Shown here one piece after another: positions 1-8,513 of a stretch of DNA of 64,000 bases. The DNA is taken from NCBI GenBank assembly GCA_017451485.1, contig JAFTOG010000042.1:38757-102756 (forward strand). Direction: 5' to 3'. The position numbers and the translations under genes are program-made. The DNA comes from Clostridia bacterium. GTDB taxonomy: Bacteria; Bacillota; Clostridia; Oscillospirales; CAG-272. Below the pieces are notes generated by a model. That model saw nothing but the letters and a program-made list of their open reading frames with translations, was not told where the DNA came from and did no database searches. Each line of letters starts with the position of its first letter. Position 1 is the stretch's first letter.

Positions 1-2
1 AA

Positions 3-1619
3 AAATATGCTCTTTTAAGAAAAAGATACAAGGAGCATTGTGAAAGGACAATCAAGGCAGAGCCTCTAAACTGCAAGTTCTCAAAATTCCGTCTGTTTGC
101 AGAAAAGGGCGAGAGAAATCTCTATGAATACGCCTTTAACCAGCATGTGGACACTTTAACTCTCCACGCAATGAATACCATCATTTACGGTGATGAGCAT
201 CTTTCCTCTCTTGAGGATGCTTTGTACGATGTATTATCTATCTATGTTTGGGCACTCCCCGCACATATCCCTGACATAAATGAAGAAAACTATTATGAGC
301 TTGACTTAGCCTCAACAGCTGTTGGCTCTACTCTTGCCACAATTGATTATTTACTTGGAGATAAGCTCCACCCACAGTTAAAAAAGCGTATAGATACAGA
401 GCTTAGAAGAAGAATATTAGAGCCATTTAAGCATAAAATATGGCACTGGGAGGACAGATACAATAACTGGACATCAGTTTGTGCAGGACACACTGCTGTC
501 ACCCTTATGCTTAAGTACCCCGAGGAATTCGAGACACTCCTGCCGAGATTTTCCGAAAATATGCGTAAATTTATAGCAGGCTTCTCCGACGACGGAGTTT
601 GCTATGAGGGTGCGGGATATTGGGGCTACGGTCTTTCCTCATTTGTTATGTATGCTATGCTTTTGAAGGAATACACAAAGGGAAAAATCGATTATTTTAC
701 CGATAAAAAGGTAAAGGATATTTGTTGCTTCTTTGAAAAGGTAACTCTCTATCCCGATATAATCACCTGTTACGGCGACACCGGAGTAGACATTAAGGTA
801 AATGAGTTTCTTATGCACTCGCTAAAAAGAATCTATCCCGATGATATCTGGATACCACAGCAATCAAGAATGAATCTGCCCTCAAATCAGCTTGCCCAAA
901 TTCTTCTTTATATTGAGAACTACGATAATACCGTTACCTCAGATGAATTGAAAAATGCCGAATATTATATGGGGCACGCCGGCTGGTATACTAAGCGTAC
1001 AGACTCCTATTCCTTTGCAGCAAGGGGAGGCTGGAACGGAGATAGCCACAATCATAATGATGTGGGCTCATTTATATTCGCTAAGGATAACCGTCAAATA
1101 CTTTGTGATATGGGTACAAGATACTATACAAAGGACTACTTTGAAATGCCTAAAAGATATACATATCTTGAAACCTCATCAAGAGGTCATAACTGCCCTA
1201 TCATAAACGGACAATATCAGGTAAACCTGCCAAGACACTCAGTAACTTCTTTTGAAAATGGAATCCTCAGTGTTGATTTCGGTGGAATATACGGCATCGA
1301 CGAGCTTAAAAAGCTTGTTCGTCATTTTAGCTCCACCGATACAAGCATAGCTGTTCGTGATGAGTTTGAAATAGAGGGAGAATGGAGCTACACAGAACGC
1401 TTTATTTCCTATGCAGAGCCAAAAATCATCAATGGAGTGATTGAAATTGACGGTGTATACATAAAATTTGACCCGTCTAAGGGTGAGGCATCCTACACCA
1501 CTGAAATGCACTACACGAAAAATCTTGATGATACCGTAAACGAAACACTTATATATCTTACAGATATAAAGGTGAAAACCTACGGAAGCTTTGAGTTTAC
1601 TATTGATACGGTTAAATAA
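3..1619 (+). CDS. Heparinase II/III-like polysaccharide lyase, 5' end outside window
   Basis: The reading frame is already open at base 3 and stays open to a TAA at 1619, so the gene enters from the left. The GTG at 147 is internal, not the start. The visible 538 codons include an alpha-helical region (LSSLEDALYDVLSIYVWALP, then an (alpha/alpha)-toroid-like stretch with WHWEDRYNNWTSVCAG and GFSDDGVCYEGAGYWGYG). The C-terminal beta-rich part carries the heparinase II/III hallmark GDSHNHNDVGSF around residues 345-357 of the visible part. Family members cleave uronic-acid-containing glycans such as heparin/heparan or alginate-like polymers; the actual substrate cannot be told. No signal peptide can be judged because the N-terminus is missing. 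It converges on tpiA with a shared terminator. The family assignment is firm; the substrate is open. Confidence 0.85.
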   Translation, partial: KYALLRKRYKEHCERTIKAEPLNCKFSKFRLFAEKGERNLYEYAFNQHVDTLTLHAMNTIIYGDEHLSSLEDALYDVLSIYVWALPAHIPDINEENYYELDLASTAVGSTLATIDYLLGDKLHPQLKKRIDTELRRRILEPFKHKIWHWEDRYNNWTSVCAGHTAVTLMLKYPEEFETLLPRFSENMRKFIAGFSDDGVCYEGAGYWGYGLSSFVMYAMLLKEYTKGKIDYFTDKKVKDICCFFEKVTLYPDIITCYGDTGVDIKVNEFLMHSLKRIYPDDIWIPQQSRMNLPSNQLAQILLYIENYDNTVTSDELKNAEYYMGHAGWYTKRTDSYSFAARGGWNGDSHNHNDVGSFIFAKDNRQILCDMGTRYYTKDYFEMPKRYTYLETSSRGHNCPIINGQYQVNLPRHSVTSFENGILSVDFGGIYGIDELKKLVRHFSSTDTSIAVRDEFEIEGEWSYTERFISYAEPKIINGVIEIDGVYIKFDPSKGEASYTTEMHYTKNLDDTVNETLIYLTDIKVKTYGSFEFTIDTVK

Positions 1620-1638
1620 ATCACTAAATAAATACATA

Positions 1639-1684
1639 ACACGGATAGCTTGATACTCTTAACAGAGTATCAAGCTATCCGTGT
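1639..1684. terminator. Bidirectional terminator between heparinase gene and tpiA
   Basis: A perfect 20-bp inverted repeat (ACACGGATAGCTTGATACTC at 1639-1658, complement at 1665-1684) encloses a 6-nt loop and lies between two convergent genes. T-rich sequence follows on the plus strand (CTTATTGTTTTATTTT), so it should end the heparinase transcript and may also end tpiA. Confidence 0.85.
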
Positions 1685-1710
1685 CTTATTGTTTTATTTT
1701 TCTATATTAC

Positions 1711-2466
1711 TTACTGAGCTGCGTCAACGATAATAGAGAAATCCTTAGCCTTAAGAGATGCGCCGCCGATAAGACCGCCGTCAACATTCTCCTTGGAAAG
1801 AAGCTCTGCAGCGTTTGCAGCGTTCATAGATCCACCGTACTGGATAATGATCTTCTCTGCTGCATCTGCTCCGTACATCTTAGCGATGGTGTTACGGATA
1901 ACTCCACAGGTTTCGTCAGCCTGCTCGGGAGTTGCTGTAAGTCCTGTACCGATAGCCCACACAGGCTCATATGCGATAATAACATTAGCAAGCTGTTCCT
2001 CTGTTACATCCTTAAGGTCAAGCTTTGTCTGCATAGAAACGATTTCGTCTGTAATACCGTTTACTCTCTCTTCCTTAACCTCACCAAGGCAAAGAAGAAC
2101 CTTAAGACCTGCCTCAAGAGCAGCCTTTGTACGGAGGTTTACAGTTTCGTCTGTCTCTCCGAAATACTGTCTTCTTTCGCTGTGACCGATAATTACATAA
2201 TCTACGCCACACTCCTTGAGCATCTCAGCGGAAATTTCTCCTGTGTATGCACCCTTGGGAGCAAAGTGAACATTCTCAGCACCGATCTTTATGTTGCTTC
2301 CCTTTGCTGCCTCCTGAGCTGCGTGGATGTCAACGAAGGGCACGCAAAAGATAATGTCGCAGTTGTCCTTACCTGCAACGAGGGGCTTTGTCTCCTCGAT
2401 AAGAGCTTTAGCCTGGGAGGGAGTCATATTCATTTTCCAGTTGCCTGCTATAACTTTTCTTCTCAT
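1711..2466 (-). CDS. tpiA: Triosephosphate isomerase
   Basis: The 251-residue length is normal for the family. The enzyme interconverts dihydroxyacetone phosphate and glyceraldehyde-3-phosphate in glycolysis and gluconeogenesis, as a cytosolic dimer. Catalytic residues are in place: GNWKMN at residues 8-13 (Asn9, Lys11), His95 in IIGHSERR, and Glu167 in AYEPVWAIGTG. The phosphate-binding C-terminal motif YGGSMNAANAAELL is also present. The ATG follows a purine-rich stretch (GAGAGGAAAAAGAA). It lies 90 nt downstream of pgk on the same strand, with a hairpin between them, and is most likely transcribed from the pgk promoter. Confidence 0.98.
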   Translation of the reverse strand: MRRKVIAGNWKMNMTPSQAKALIEETKPLVAGKDNCDIIFCVPFVDIHAAQEAAKGSNIKIGAENVHFAPKGAYTGEISAEMLKECGVDYVIIGHSERRQYFGETDETVNLRTKAALEAGLKVLLCLGEVKEERVNGITDEIVSMQTKLDLKDVTEEQLANVIIAYEPVWAIGTGLTATPEQADETCGVIRNTIAKMYGADAAEKIIIQYGGSMNAANAAELLSKENVDGGLIGGASLKAKDFSIIVDAAQ

Positions 2467-2512
2467 TTCTTTTTCCTCTCAAATATGATAAATATGTTCT
2501 ATATTAGTAAAT

Positions 2513-2542
2513 TGCGTTTGCGGATATTTCACCGCAAACGCA
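2513..2542 (-). terminator. Hairpin between pgk and tpiA
   Basis: Perfect 11-bp arms (TGCGTTTGCGG at 2513-2523, CCGCAAACGCA at 2532-2542) with an 8-nt loop. On the minus-strand RNA there is no clean U-tract after the stem, so it may be a partial terminator or an RNA-processing/stability site that sets the pgk:tpiA ratio. Confidence 0.55.
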
Positions 2543-2556
2543 TTGTAATTTACAAA

Positions 2557-3858
2557 TTATTCCTTGTCCATAAGGCAAGCAATACCGGGAAGCTCCTTGC
2601 CCTCGAGGAATTCAAGAGATGCACCGCCACCTGTGGAGATGTGTGTCATCTTGTCAGCAAAGCCAAGCTTTTCAACTGCCGCCGCAGAGTCACCACCACC
2701 GATAATGGAGATAGCACCACTCTCTGCAACTGCATTAGCAACTGCCTCTGTACCTGCTGCAAATGCCTTCCACTCGGAAACGCCCATAGGACCGTTCCAA
2801 ACTACTGTGCCTGCACCCTTGATAGCGTCAGCAAAAAGCTGCTGTGTCTTAGGACCGATGTCAAGACCCATCCAGCCCTCGGGGAATGCGTTGGAGTCAC
2901 AGAACATAGACTCTGTATTCTCGTCATATTCCTTACCGAGCTTATTATCAACGGGAAGAAGGAACTTAACGCCCTTAGCAGCAGCCTTATCCATCATTTC
3001 CTTAGCGAGGTCAACCTTGTCATCCTCACAGAGGGATGTACCAACATTGTAGCCCATAGCCTTGAAGAATGTGTAAGCCATACCACCACCGATAATGAGT
3101 GTATCAACCTTTTCAATAAGGTTCTCAATTACGCCGATCTTATCAGAAACCTTAGCACCACCAAGGATAGCAACGAAGGGGCGTGCGGGATCAGCAAGAG
3201 CCTTACCCATAATACCGATTTCCTTCTGGATGAGGTAACCGCAAACTGCGGGACGGTAGTCAGCAACACCTGCTGTTGTAGCGTGAGCACGGTGAGCTGT
3301 ACCGAAAGCATCGTTTACGTAGAGGTCACAGTACTCGGAAAGCTCCTTAGCGAACTCAGGGTTGTTCTTTGTTTCTCTTGCGTCGAAGCGAACATTCTCA
3401 AGAAGAACAGCCTCGCCATCCTTAAGAGCTGCAACCTTAGCCTTAGCATCAGCACCTACGATATCCTCAGCAAATGTAACCTTACCGTCAAGAAGCTCAT
3501 TGAGTCTGTCTGCAACGGGCTTAAGTGTAAGCTTTTTCTTGTCGTCCTTAAGAGCCTTAGCAAGAAGCTGTGCCTTTGCCTCAGCCTGCTCCTCTACAGG
3601 AAGCTCCTCTACCTTTTTCTTTTCCTTCTTTGTAAGACCGAAGCCCTCTGTAAAAATGCTGTGGGGCTTACCCATATGGGAGCAAAGGATTACCTTAGCA
3701 CCGTTGTCAAGAAGGTACTTGATTGTGGGAAGTGCACCGATAATTCTCTTATCGCTTGTGATAACACCGTCCTTAAGGGGAACATTGAAGTCGCATCTTA
3801 CAAGAACTCTCTTGCCGGCAACTGCAACATCTTCAATTGTTTTCTTGTTGTAAGTCAT
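2557..3858 (-). CDS. pgk: Phosphoglycerate kinase
   Basis: It transfers phosphate from 1,3-bisphosphoglycerate to ADP in glycolysis; cytosolic monomer. The N-terminal signature [11 protein letters not shown] (residues 18-28), the substrate-binding [28 protein letters not shown] and the nucleotide-binding [13 protein letters not shown] near the C-terminus are all present. At 433 residues it is longer than the usual 390-417. The excess is a lysine/glutamate-rich insertion at about residues 68-108, after SHMGKPH and before LKPVADRL, where most bacterial enzymes have a short loop. The start ATG has an upstream AGGAGAT. The gene is first of the pgk-tpiA pair and has its own consensus-like promoter. 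Confidence 0.97.
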   Translation of the reverse strand: MTYNKKTIEDVAVAGKRVLVRCDFNVPLKDGVITSDKRIIGALPTIKYLLDNGAKVILCSHMGKPHSIFTEGFGLTKKEKKKVEELPVEEQAEAKAQLLAKALKDDKKKLTLKPVADRLNELLDGKVTFAEDIVGADAKAKVAALKDGEAVLLENVRFDARETKNNPEFAKELSEYCDLYVNDAFGTAHRAHATTAGVADYRPAVCGYLIQKEIGIMGKALADPARPFVAILGGAKVSDKIGVIENLIEKVDTLIIGGGMAYTFFKAMGYNVGTSLCEDDKVDLAKEMMDKAAAKGVKFLLPVDNKLGKEYDENTESMFCDSNAFPEGWMGLDIGPKTQQLFADAIKGAGTVVWNGPMGVSEWKAFAAGTEAVANAVAESGAISIIGGGDSAAAVEKLGFADKMTHISTGGGASLEFLEGKELPGIACLMDKE

Positions 3859-3895
3859 AAATGTATATCTCCTATTTTTTTATTTTTCCATATAT

Positions 3896-3924
3896 AATAT
3901 AGCATACTTTCACTGTTTTATCAA
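3896..3924 (-). promoter_or_regulatory. Sigma-A-type promoter for pgk
   Basis: On the minus strand TTGATA (3924-3919) and TATATT (3901-3896) are separated by exactly 17 nt, about 37 nt before the pgk start codon. It lies just past the 3' end of uppP. I see no strong terminator between uppP and pgk, so read-through from the upstream operon is possible. Confidence 0.7.
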
Positions 3925-3941
3925 CAGTTTTTTCCATTTTC

Positions 3942-4802
3942 TCATATATTTATTTTAATAATGGAGTATATGAATAAAAGCATACCAAAGCCTATTCTAT
4001 ACCAGCCGAAGCCCTCGAAGCTATGCTTCTTTACAAATGCCATAAGAAGCTTGATTACAAAGAGGGAAACTACAAAGGAAGTAACCGAGCCCGATACAAG
4101 GAACCAAATATCTACAGAGCTCAGGCTAAGACCGTCCATAAGGAAGCCCAATGTTTCCAATGCAGAGGCACCCAGCATAACGGGAATTGCCAAAAAGAAC
4201 GAAAACTCCGCAGCTGCCGTTCTTGATACTCCCACTGTGGAGGCACCGAGAATTGTAGAGCCGGATCTTGATGTACCGGGTACTACCGATAAGGTTTGAA
4301 AGCAGCCTATCTTAAGGGCAGTCTTTACATCGATATCATACACGGTCTCACACCTGAATTTCTTACCCTTATTAAGTCTTTCTATAACGATGAAGAGAAC
4401 ACCGTAAACTACAAGGGCAACAGATATTATAATGAGCTCAATATACTGATTATCGCCTATGAGCTTATCTAAAATCAGCTTATCTATTATTATGCCCAAA
4501 ATCGCAGTGGGAACAACAGCTATAATTACATAAAACCAAAGCTTCCAGGTTTTCTTTTTCTCCTCAGCCATTTTATTTTTTGACCAGGGATTAAGCTTGT
4601 CAAAGAATAGAATGATTACAGCCAAAATAGAGGCTAACTGAGCTACTACCAAGAACAAATCCCAACAGCCGTCACTCACCTTGGGGCTTACAAATTCCTT
4701 AGCTATTATCATATGACCTGTACTCGATACAGGGAGCCACTCAGTAATTCCCTGCACTATGCCTATAAAAATAGCCTTCAAAACCTCAACAAAAGTTTCC
4801 AT
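3942..4802 (-). CDS. uppP: Undecaprenyl-diphosphatase (UppP/BacA type)
   Basis: An integral membrane enzyme that dephosphorylates undecaprenyl pyrophosphate, recycling the lipid carrier for peptidoglycan and other wall polymers and giving some bacitracin tolerance. The two family signatures are visible: GIVQGITEWLPVSSTGH (residues 14-30, containing the catalytic Glu21) and PGTSRSGSTI around residue 175. Several hydrophobic segments (for example SILAVIILFF, WFYVIIAVVPTAILGIII, LIIISVALVVYGVLFIVI) fit a multi-pass protein. Length 286 is typical. It starts 3 nt after the stop of the U32 gene, so the two are co-transcribed. Confidence 0.96.
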   Translation of the reverse strand: METFVEVLKAIFIGIVQGITEWLPVSSTGHMIIAKEFVSPKVSDGCWDLFLVVAQLASILAVIILFFDKLNPWSKNKMAEEKKKTWKLWFYVIIAVVPTAILGIIIDKLILDKLIGDNQYIELIIISVALVVYGVLFIVIERLNKGKKFRCETVYDIDVKTALKIGCFQTLSVVPGTSRSGSTILGASTVGVSRTAAAEFSFFLAIPVMLGASALETLGFLMDGLSLSSVDIWFLVSGSVTSFVVSLFVIKLLMAFVKKHSFEGFGWYRIGFGMLLFIYSIIKINI

Positions 4803-4805
4803 AAC

Positions 4806-6044
4806 TTACCTTTCTGCCGAACGAAGGATATCGCCGGGCTTAACATCGAATGGCACCTTCATCTTAAAGAGCATAAACGGATGAGGAGCAGATGGGATCT
4901 TTACTCCGTTTTCATCATACAGGTCCTCTGCGATAAAGCCTCTTCCACATTTTCCGGGGGTAATAAGCTCTACACGTTCTCCCTCGCAAACCTTGTTTTT
5001 CTGCATAAATGTGGCATATCCATCTGCATCTCTTTCTGTTTTAGCGACACATAGGTAGGCTTTTTCACGCAGATAACCGTTCTGACTTACTGTTTGAGGG
5101 TTCTTCATAGGATCATCAAAGAAGAAGCCCGTAGCGTATTCTCTGTGGCTGACGCTTTCCAACTCTCTTAGCCATTGCTCATTGAATTTGTATGCCGACG
5201 GGTCCTTTATATATTCATCCATTGCCATACGGTAGGTATTTGCACATATGGAAGTATAGTAGGCACTCTTCATTCTTCCCTCTATCTTAAAGCTGTCAAT
5301 ACCACTTTCCATAAGCTCGGGAATATGCTCTATCATACACATATCCTTGGAGGACATTATGTAGGAGCCCTCCTTATATTCCTCAAGGGACAAAACATCC
5401 TCAGGTCGCTTCTCCTCTGCGAAGGTAATGGGATTTGCATTATTGAAATTCCATCTGCAGGGCTGTGCACACGCACCACGGTTAGCATCTCTTCCTGTGT
5501 AGTAGTTGGACAAAAGACATCTTCCACTGTATGATATACACATAGAGCCGTGGATAAAGCATTCGAGCTCCAGAGTCGGGGGAGTATTTCTCCTTATCTC
5601 CAAAACCTCAGCAAGCGAAAGCTCCCTTGCAAGGACAACTCTCTTGGCACCCAGCTTATGCCAAGCAGTAGCTGACGCAGCAGATACAATGCTTGCCTGT
5701 GTGGAAATATGTATTTCCATATCAGGTATCAGCTCTCTTGTCAGCTGGAACACTCCAAGGTCAGAAATTATCAGTGCATCCACACCAAATTGGTCAAATT
5801 TTTTAAGGTACGCACCTAAAATTTCGTACTCTTTTGTATGTGGCATTGTATTAACAGTCACATACACCTTTACCCCTCTTTCATGGGCATATTTAACAGC
5901 ATTGGAAAGCTCATCAAGGGTAAAATTATCGGCGGCAGCACGCATACCGAACATATCGGAGGCTAAATAAACTGCATCTGCTCCGTATAAAATAGCAGAC
6001 TTCATCTTTTCAAAATTGCCTGCCGGACAAAGTAATTCTTTCAT
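4806..6044 (-). CDS. Peptidase U32 family protein (TrhP/YegQ-like, tRNA hydroxylation)
   Basis: The family signature is complete: ECFIHGSMCISYSGRCLLSN around residues 160-180, followed by GACAQPCRWNF. The N-terminus ELLCPAGNFEKMKSAILYGA begins a TIM-barrel-like domain. Family members were first named collagenases, but characterised homologues act with a prephenate-dependent pathway in tRNA uridine-34 5-hydroxylation, and the conserved cysteines may bind an Fe-S cluster. Length 412 is normal for the shorter YegQ/YrrO-type proteins. The gene lies 12 nt after the ABC permease and 3 nt before uppP in one operon. Which U32 subgroup it belongs to is an inference. Confidence 0.9.
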   Translation of the reverse strand: MKELLCPAGNFEKMKSAILYGADAVYLASDMFGMRAAADNFTLDELSNAVKYAHERGVKVYVTVNTMPHTKEYEILGAYLKKFDQFGVDALIISDLGVFQLTRELIPDMEIHISTQASIVSAASATAWHKLGAKRVVLARELSLAEVLEIRRNTPPTLELECFIHGSMCISYSGRCLLSNYYTGRDANRGACAQPCRWNFNNANPITFAEEKRPEDVLSLEEYKEGSYIMSSKDMCMIEHIPELMESGIDSFKIEGRMKSAYYTSICANTYRMAMDEYIKDPSAYKFNEQWLRELESVSHREYATGFFFDDPMKNPQTVSQNGYLREKAYLCVAKTERDADGYATFMQKNKVCEGERVELITPGKCGRGFIAEDLYDENGVKIPSAPHPFMLFKMKVPFDVKPGDILRSAER

Positions 6045-6056
6045 TATTTACCTTTC

Positions 6057-7643
6057 TTATTGCTTAAGCAAAGCAAATTTTCTTTCTCCACCGTGGAGAA
6101 AATACATATGAATTGCAACACATACTCCAGCATTTATTACAGTTACTGTAAGAGCACCAAGCAGGAAGCTTATAAAGGACATAAGGAATACAACTCCCGT
6201 CATAATAAATGCCCACAGCATGCCACCCAGCATAGATCCAAATACGGCAAAGCCCTGCTTTACAGCTACATTTTCGTTCTGCCAGTCAAATTTCGGGAAA
6301 AGAAGTCCGAGAAGCATACCGAAATATGCACCGAAGGCTGTTATTGCTATAACTGAAATTGCAAGCACAATCGCCTCTAATATTGAAAGCTTAAATACAA
6401 CGGAAAGTATAACCGAGCATATTGCTCCTGCAGGGGCACCGATAATAATATGTGAGGCAACCTTGGCAAGCAACACATGTGCTCCCCGAACAGGGAGTGA
6501 CTGGAGTATCCATAGATGCTTATCCTCCAACGAAATGGAGGGGGTTGAAATAATAACCATTGATGCACCGAATGCAAGTAATCCGAATATAATCGGTTCA
6601 ACAACAAATTCAAATCCCGAGCCTTCAATAGCAGGAATAAGGTCACTTCCCATAACGGATATCATAATTGTAAAGATAACCATCATAAGGATACCCATAC
6701 CCTCATTGAGTATATATGCTGAGGAGGTAACAAATCTTTTCATTTCCTTTTTTATGAGAGTTATAAACACTCCCTCGGCATTTTCTCTCTTTTCCTTATA
6801 TCGGGTTTTTGCTCTTCCCCTCTTTGTTGTAATGATTTTAACAAAGCTTCTGTTAAGGAGGAAGTACGCCAAAGCCCCGGGTATAGCACAGCTAACAAGG
6901 AATAAAAGGAAATCAATACCACTTCCATAGGTCATAGCATTTGCACCCCAGCCAATAAGGAACGCATCCTTAAAGCCGGAGAAATCTATATCATGCAATT
7001 CTCCGGAGCCTGAGGAGAATCCCAGGAAGCCCATAAAGTACATATAGGCACCGAAGAATAATACAAACATACCAACGGTTACCAGAGTTTTGTTCTTTAT
7101 TTTTGATGCAATCAAGGACACTATCCACGCAATAAGCGACGATACGGATAGGGTAAGGAACGGTATCAATAAATAAACAAGAACTGTGAACAAAAATCCT
7201 GTAAGGCTGTATCCTATAAATATACCAAAGGTAATAATAGCGGGAATCATTATAACAGACTCCAGCATATAGTTTATTATCAGCAAAAATACAAGCCTGG
7301 ATGTAAAGATATATTTTGGGGGTATCGGCAGCGACAGAAGAAGCTCATTATCCTTAGAATCAAATATCTGTGTCTTAGTCGGAAAGATACTGCCGAAAAG
7401 GGTCAGTGCTATTGCTACAAGCAGAGCCAGTGAAAATACGAAAAACTCCTGATCTGTGCCAGATGTGATAATACTCATACCTGTAAAAAGAGCAAACATG
7501 GCTCCCGTAATATAGAGTCCAACAAAGGCAAACAGTATTATCATCAGAACCTTACCTGCTGTTGACTTGTTTTTCTTTTTCTTACCCTGCATAAGGGAAG
7601 CGAAAAACATACTGAAGCGTGTTTTAAGTAGTAGCTTAAACAT
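6057..7643 (-). CDS. ABC-2-type transporter permease
   Basis: A large hydrophobic protein with about ten or more membrane segments, for example VLMIILFAFVGLYITGAMFA, SLALLVAIALTLFGSIF and FTVLVYLLIPFLTLSVSSLI. The reading frame extends up to 7700, but the ATG at 7643 (MFKLLLKTRF) is the better start. It has GGAGG 7 nt upstream, inside the end of the ATPase gene, and overlaps the ATPase stop codon by 8 nt, which indicates translational coupling. This gives 528 residues. Cytoplasmic loops are basic (QGKKKKNKSTAGK; TKRGRAKTRYKEKREN). With the adjacent ATPase it should form an exporter or a membrane-remodelling system; the substrate is unknown. Confidence 0.85.
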   Translation of the reverse strand: MFKLLLKTRFSMFFASLMQGKKKKNKSTAGKVLMIILFAFVGLYITGAMFALFTGMSIITSGTDQEFFVFSLALLVAIALTLFGSIFPTKTQIFDSKDNELLLSLPIPPKYIFTSRLVFLLIINYMLESVIMIPAIITFGIFIGYSLTGFLFTVLVYLLIPFLTLSVSSLIAWIVSLIASKIKNKTLVTVGMFVLFFGAYMYFMGFLGFSSGSGELHDIDFSGFKDAFLIGWGANAMTYGSGIDFLLFLVSCAIPGALAYFLLNRSFVKIITTKRGRAKTRYKEKRENAEGVFITLIKKEMKRFVTSSAYILNEGMGILMMVIFTIMISVMGSDLIPAIEGSGFEFVVEPIIFGLLAFGASMVIISTPSISLEDKHLWILQSLPVRGAHVLLAKVASHIIIGAPAGAICSVILSVVFKLSILEAIVLAISVIAITAFGAYFGMLLGLLFPKFDWQNENVAVKQGFAVFGSMLGGMLWAFIMTGVVFLMSFISFLLGALTVTVINAGVCVAIHMYFLHGGERKFALLKQ

Positions 7644-8349
7644 TTGTATCCTCCAATTCAAGGAATACACTCTCCAAGGACTCGTCACCCTTGATTTCAT
7701 TCATAGAGCCGCTGCGAACAAGCTTTCCACCCTTGATAATAGCTATTTTATCACATATCTTCTCTGCTACATCGAGAACATGAGTCGAGAAGAAGATGGC
7801 ACCACCGTTATCGCAGATACGCTTCATCTCCTCTTTAAGGAGAAATGTTGCCTTAGGGTCAAGACCTACAAAGGGCTCATCCATTATAAGCACCTTGGGA
7901 TCGTGGACAAGGGCTGAAATAATAGCAAGCTTCTGCTTCATACCGTGGGAGTATGATGATATGGGCTCGGCAAGATCCCTTGTAATCTCAAACATATCTC
8001 CGTATCTCTTTATTCTTTGAAAGCGATCCTCACGGCTCACTCCAAAAATATTGGCAATAAAGTTAAGATACTTAATGCCTGTCATAAAATCGTAAAGGTC
8101 GGGGTTGTCAGGGAGGTATGCGATTTTTCTTTTACATGCAATAGGGTCGTCTTTAATGGATACTCCATCCACTAAAATTTCTCCGCAATCAAAATCAAGC
8201 AAACCGCAAATTGACTTTATCGTAGTGGTTTTACCTGCTCCGTTATGACCGATAAAGGCATACATTTCTCCTGCTCCTATATGCAAGGAAAGATTATCAA
8301 CTGCCTTTTTATCTCCATAGGTTTTTGTAAGATTTCTTATATCAATCAT
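7636..8349 (-). CDS. ABC transporter ATP-binding protein
   Basis: The 237-residue nucleotide-binding subunit shows Walker A GHNGAGKTT (residues 34-42), Q-loop region AYLPDNPDLYDFMTG, signature SYSHGMKQKL, Walker B VLIMDEPFVGLD and the switch histidine in FFSTHVLDVAEKICD. The sequence resembles the CcmA/NatA-like group that pairs with ABC-2 permeases for export of drugs, peptides or lipids. It is the first gene of a four-gene operon (ATPase, permease, U32, uppP). The start ATG has AGGAGG 6 nt upstream. Confidence 0.95.
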   Translation of the reverse strand: MIDIRNLTKTYGDKKAVDNLSLHIGAGEMYAFIGHNGAGKTTTIKSICGLLDFDCGEILVDGVSIKDDPIACKRKIAYLPDNPDLYDFMTGIKYLNFIANIFGVSREDRFQRIKRYGDMFEITRDLAEPISSYSHGMKQKLAIISALVHDPKVLIMDEPFVGLDPKATFLLKEEMKRICDNGGAIFFSTHVLDVAEKICDKIAIIKGGKLVRSGSMNEIKGDESLESVFLELEDTNV

Positions 8350-8385
8350 AAATGCCTCCTATATTTAGATATACTTATTTATTTT

Positions 8386-8414
8386 ATTTTAACATAATAT
8401 ATTTTCAAAGTCAA
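8386..8414 (-). promoter_or_regulatory. Promoter of the ABC-U32-uppP operon
   Basis: Minus-strand TTGACT (8414-8409) and TAAAAT (8391-8386) with a 17-nt spacer and a TG extended -10 element (8394-8393). It lies about 37 nt upstream of the ATPase start. Confidence 0.7.
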
Positions 8415-8459
8415 TATTATTAGTTTATCTTCAATAAATTCAGAAATTTGCATAAAAAA

Positions 8460-8479
8460 GGCGACTCTTGCGAGTCGCC
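8460..8479 (-). terminator. Terminator downstream of nifJ
   Basis: An 8-bp GC-rich stem (GGCGACTC / GAGTCGCC) with loop TTGC. On the minus strand it is followed by TTTTTT (8459-8454), a classic rho-independent terminator 35 nt past the nifJ stop. It also has a T-run on the plus strand. Confidence 0.9.
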
Positions 8480-8513
8480 CTTTTATTTTTATAGAAATAC
8501 TTGCTTTATAGAA

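Noticed and set aside
2513..2542. A strong terminator between pgk and tpiA
   Set aside because: The stem is good but no U-tract follows on the minus strand and tpiA has no clear promoter of its own, so full termination is unlikely.
1681..3897. A 738-codon plus-strand open frame across tpiA and pgk
   Set aside because: It is antisense to two certain glycolytic genes, has a Cys/Ser/Leu-rich translation with no domain and no ribosome binding site. It results from the codon bias of the real genes.
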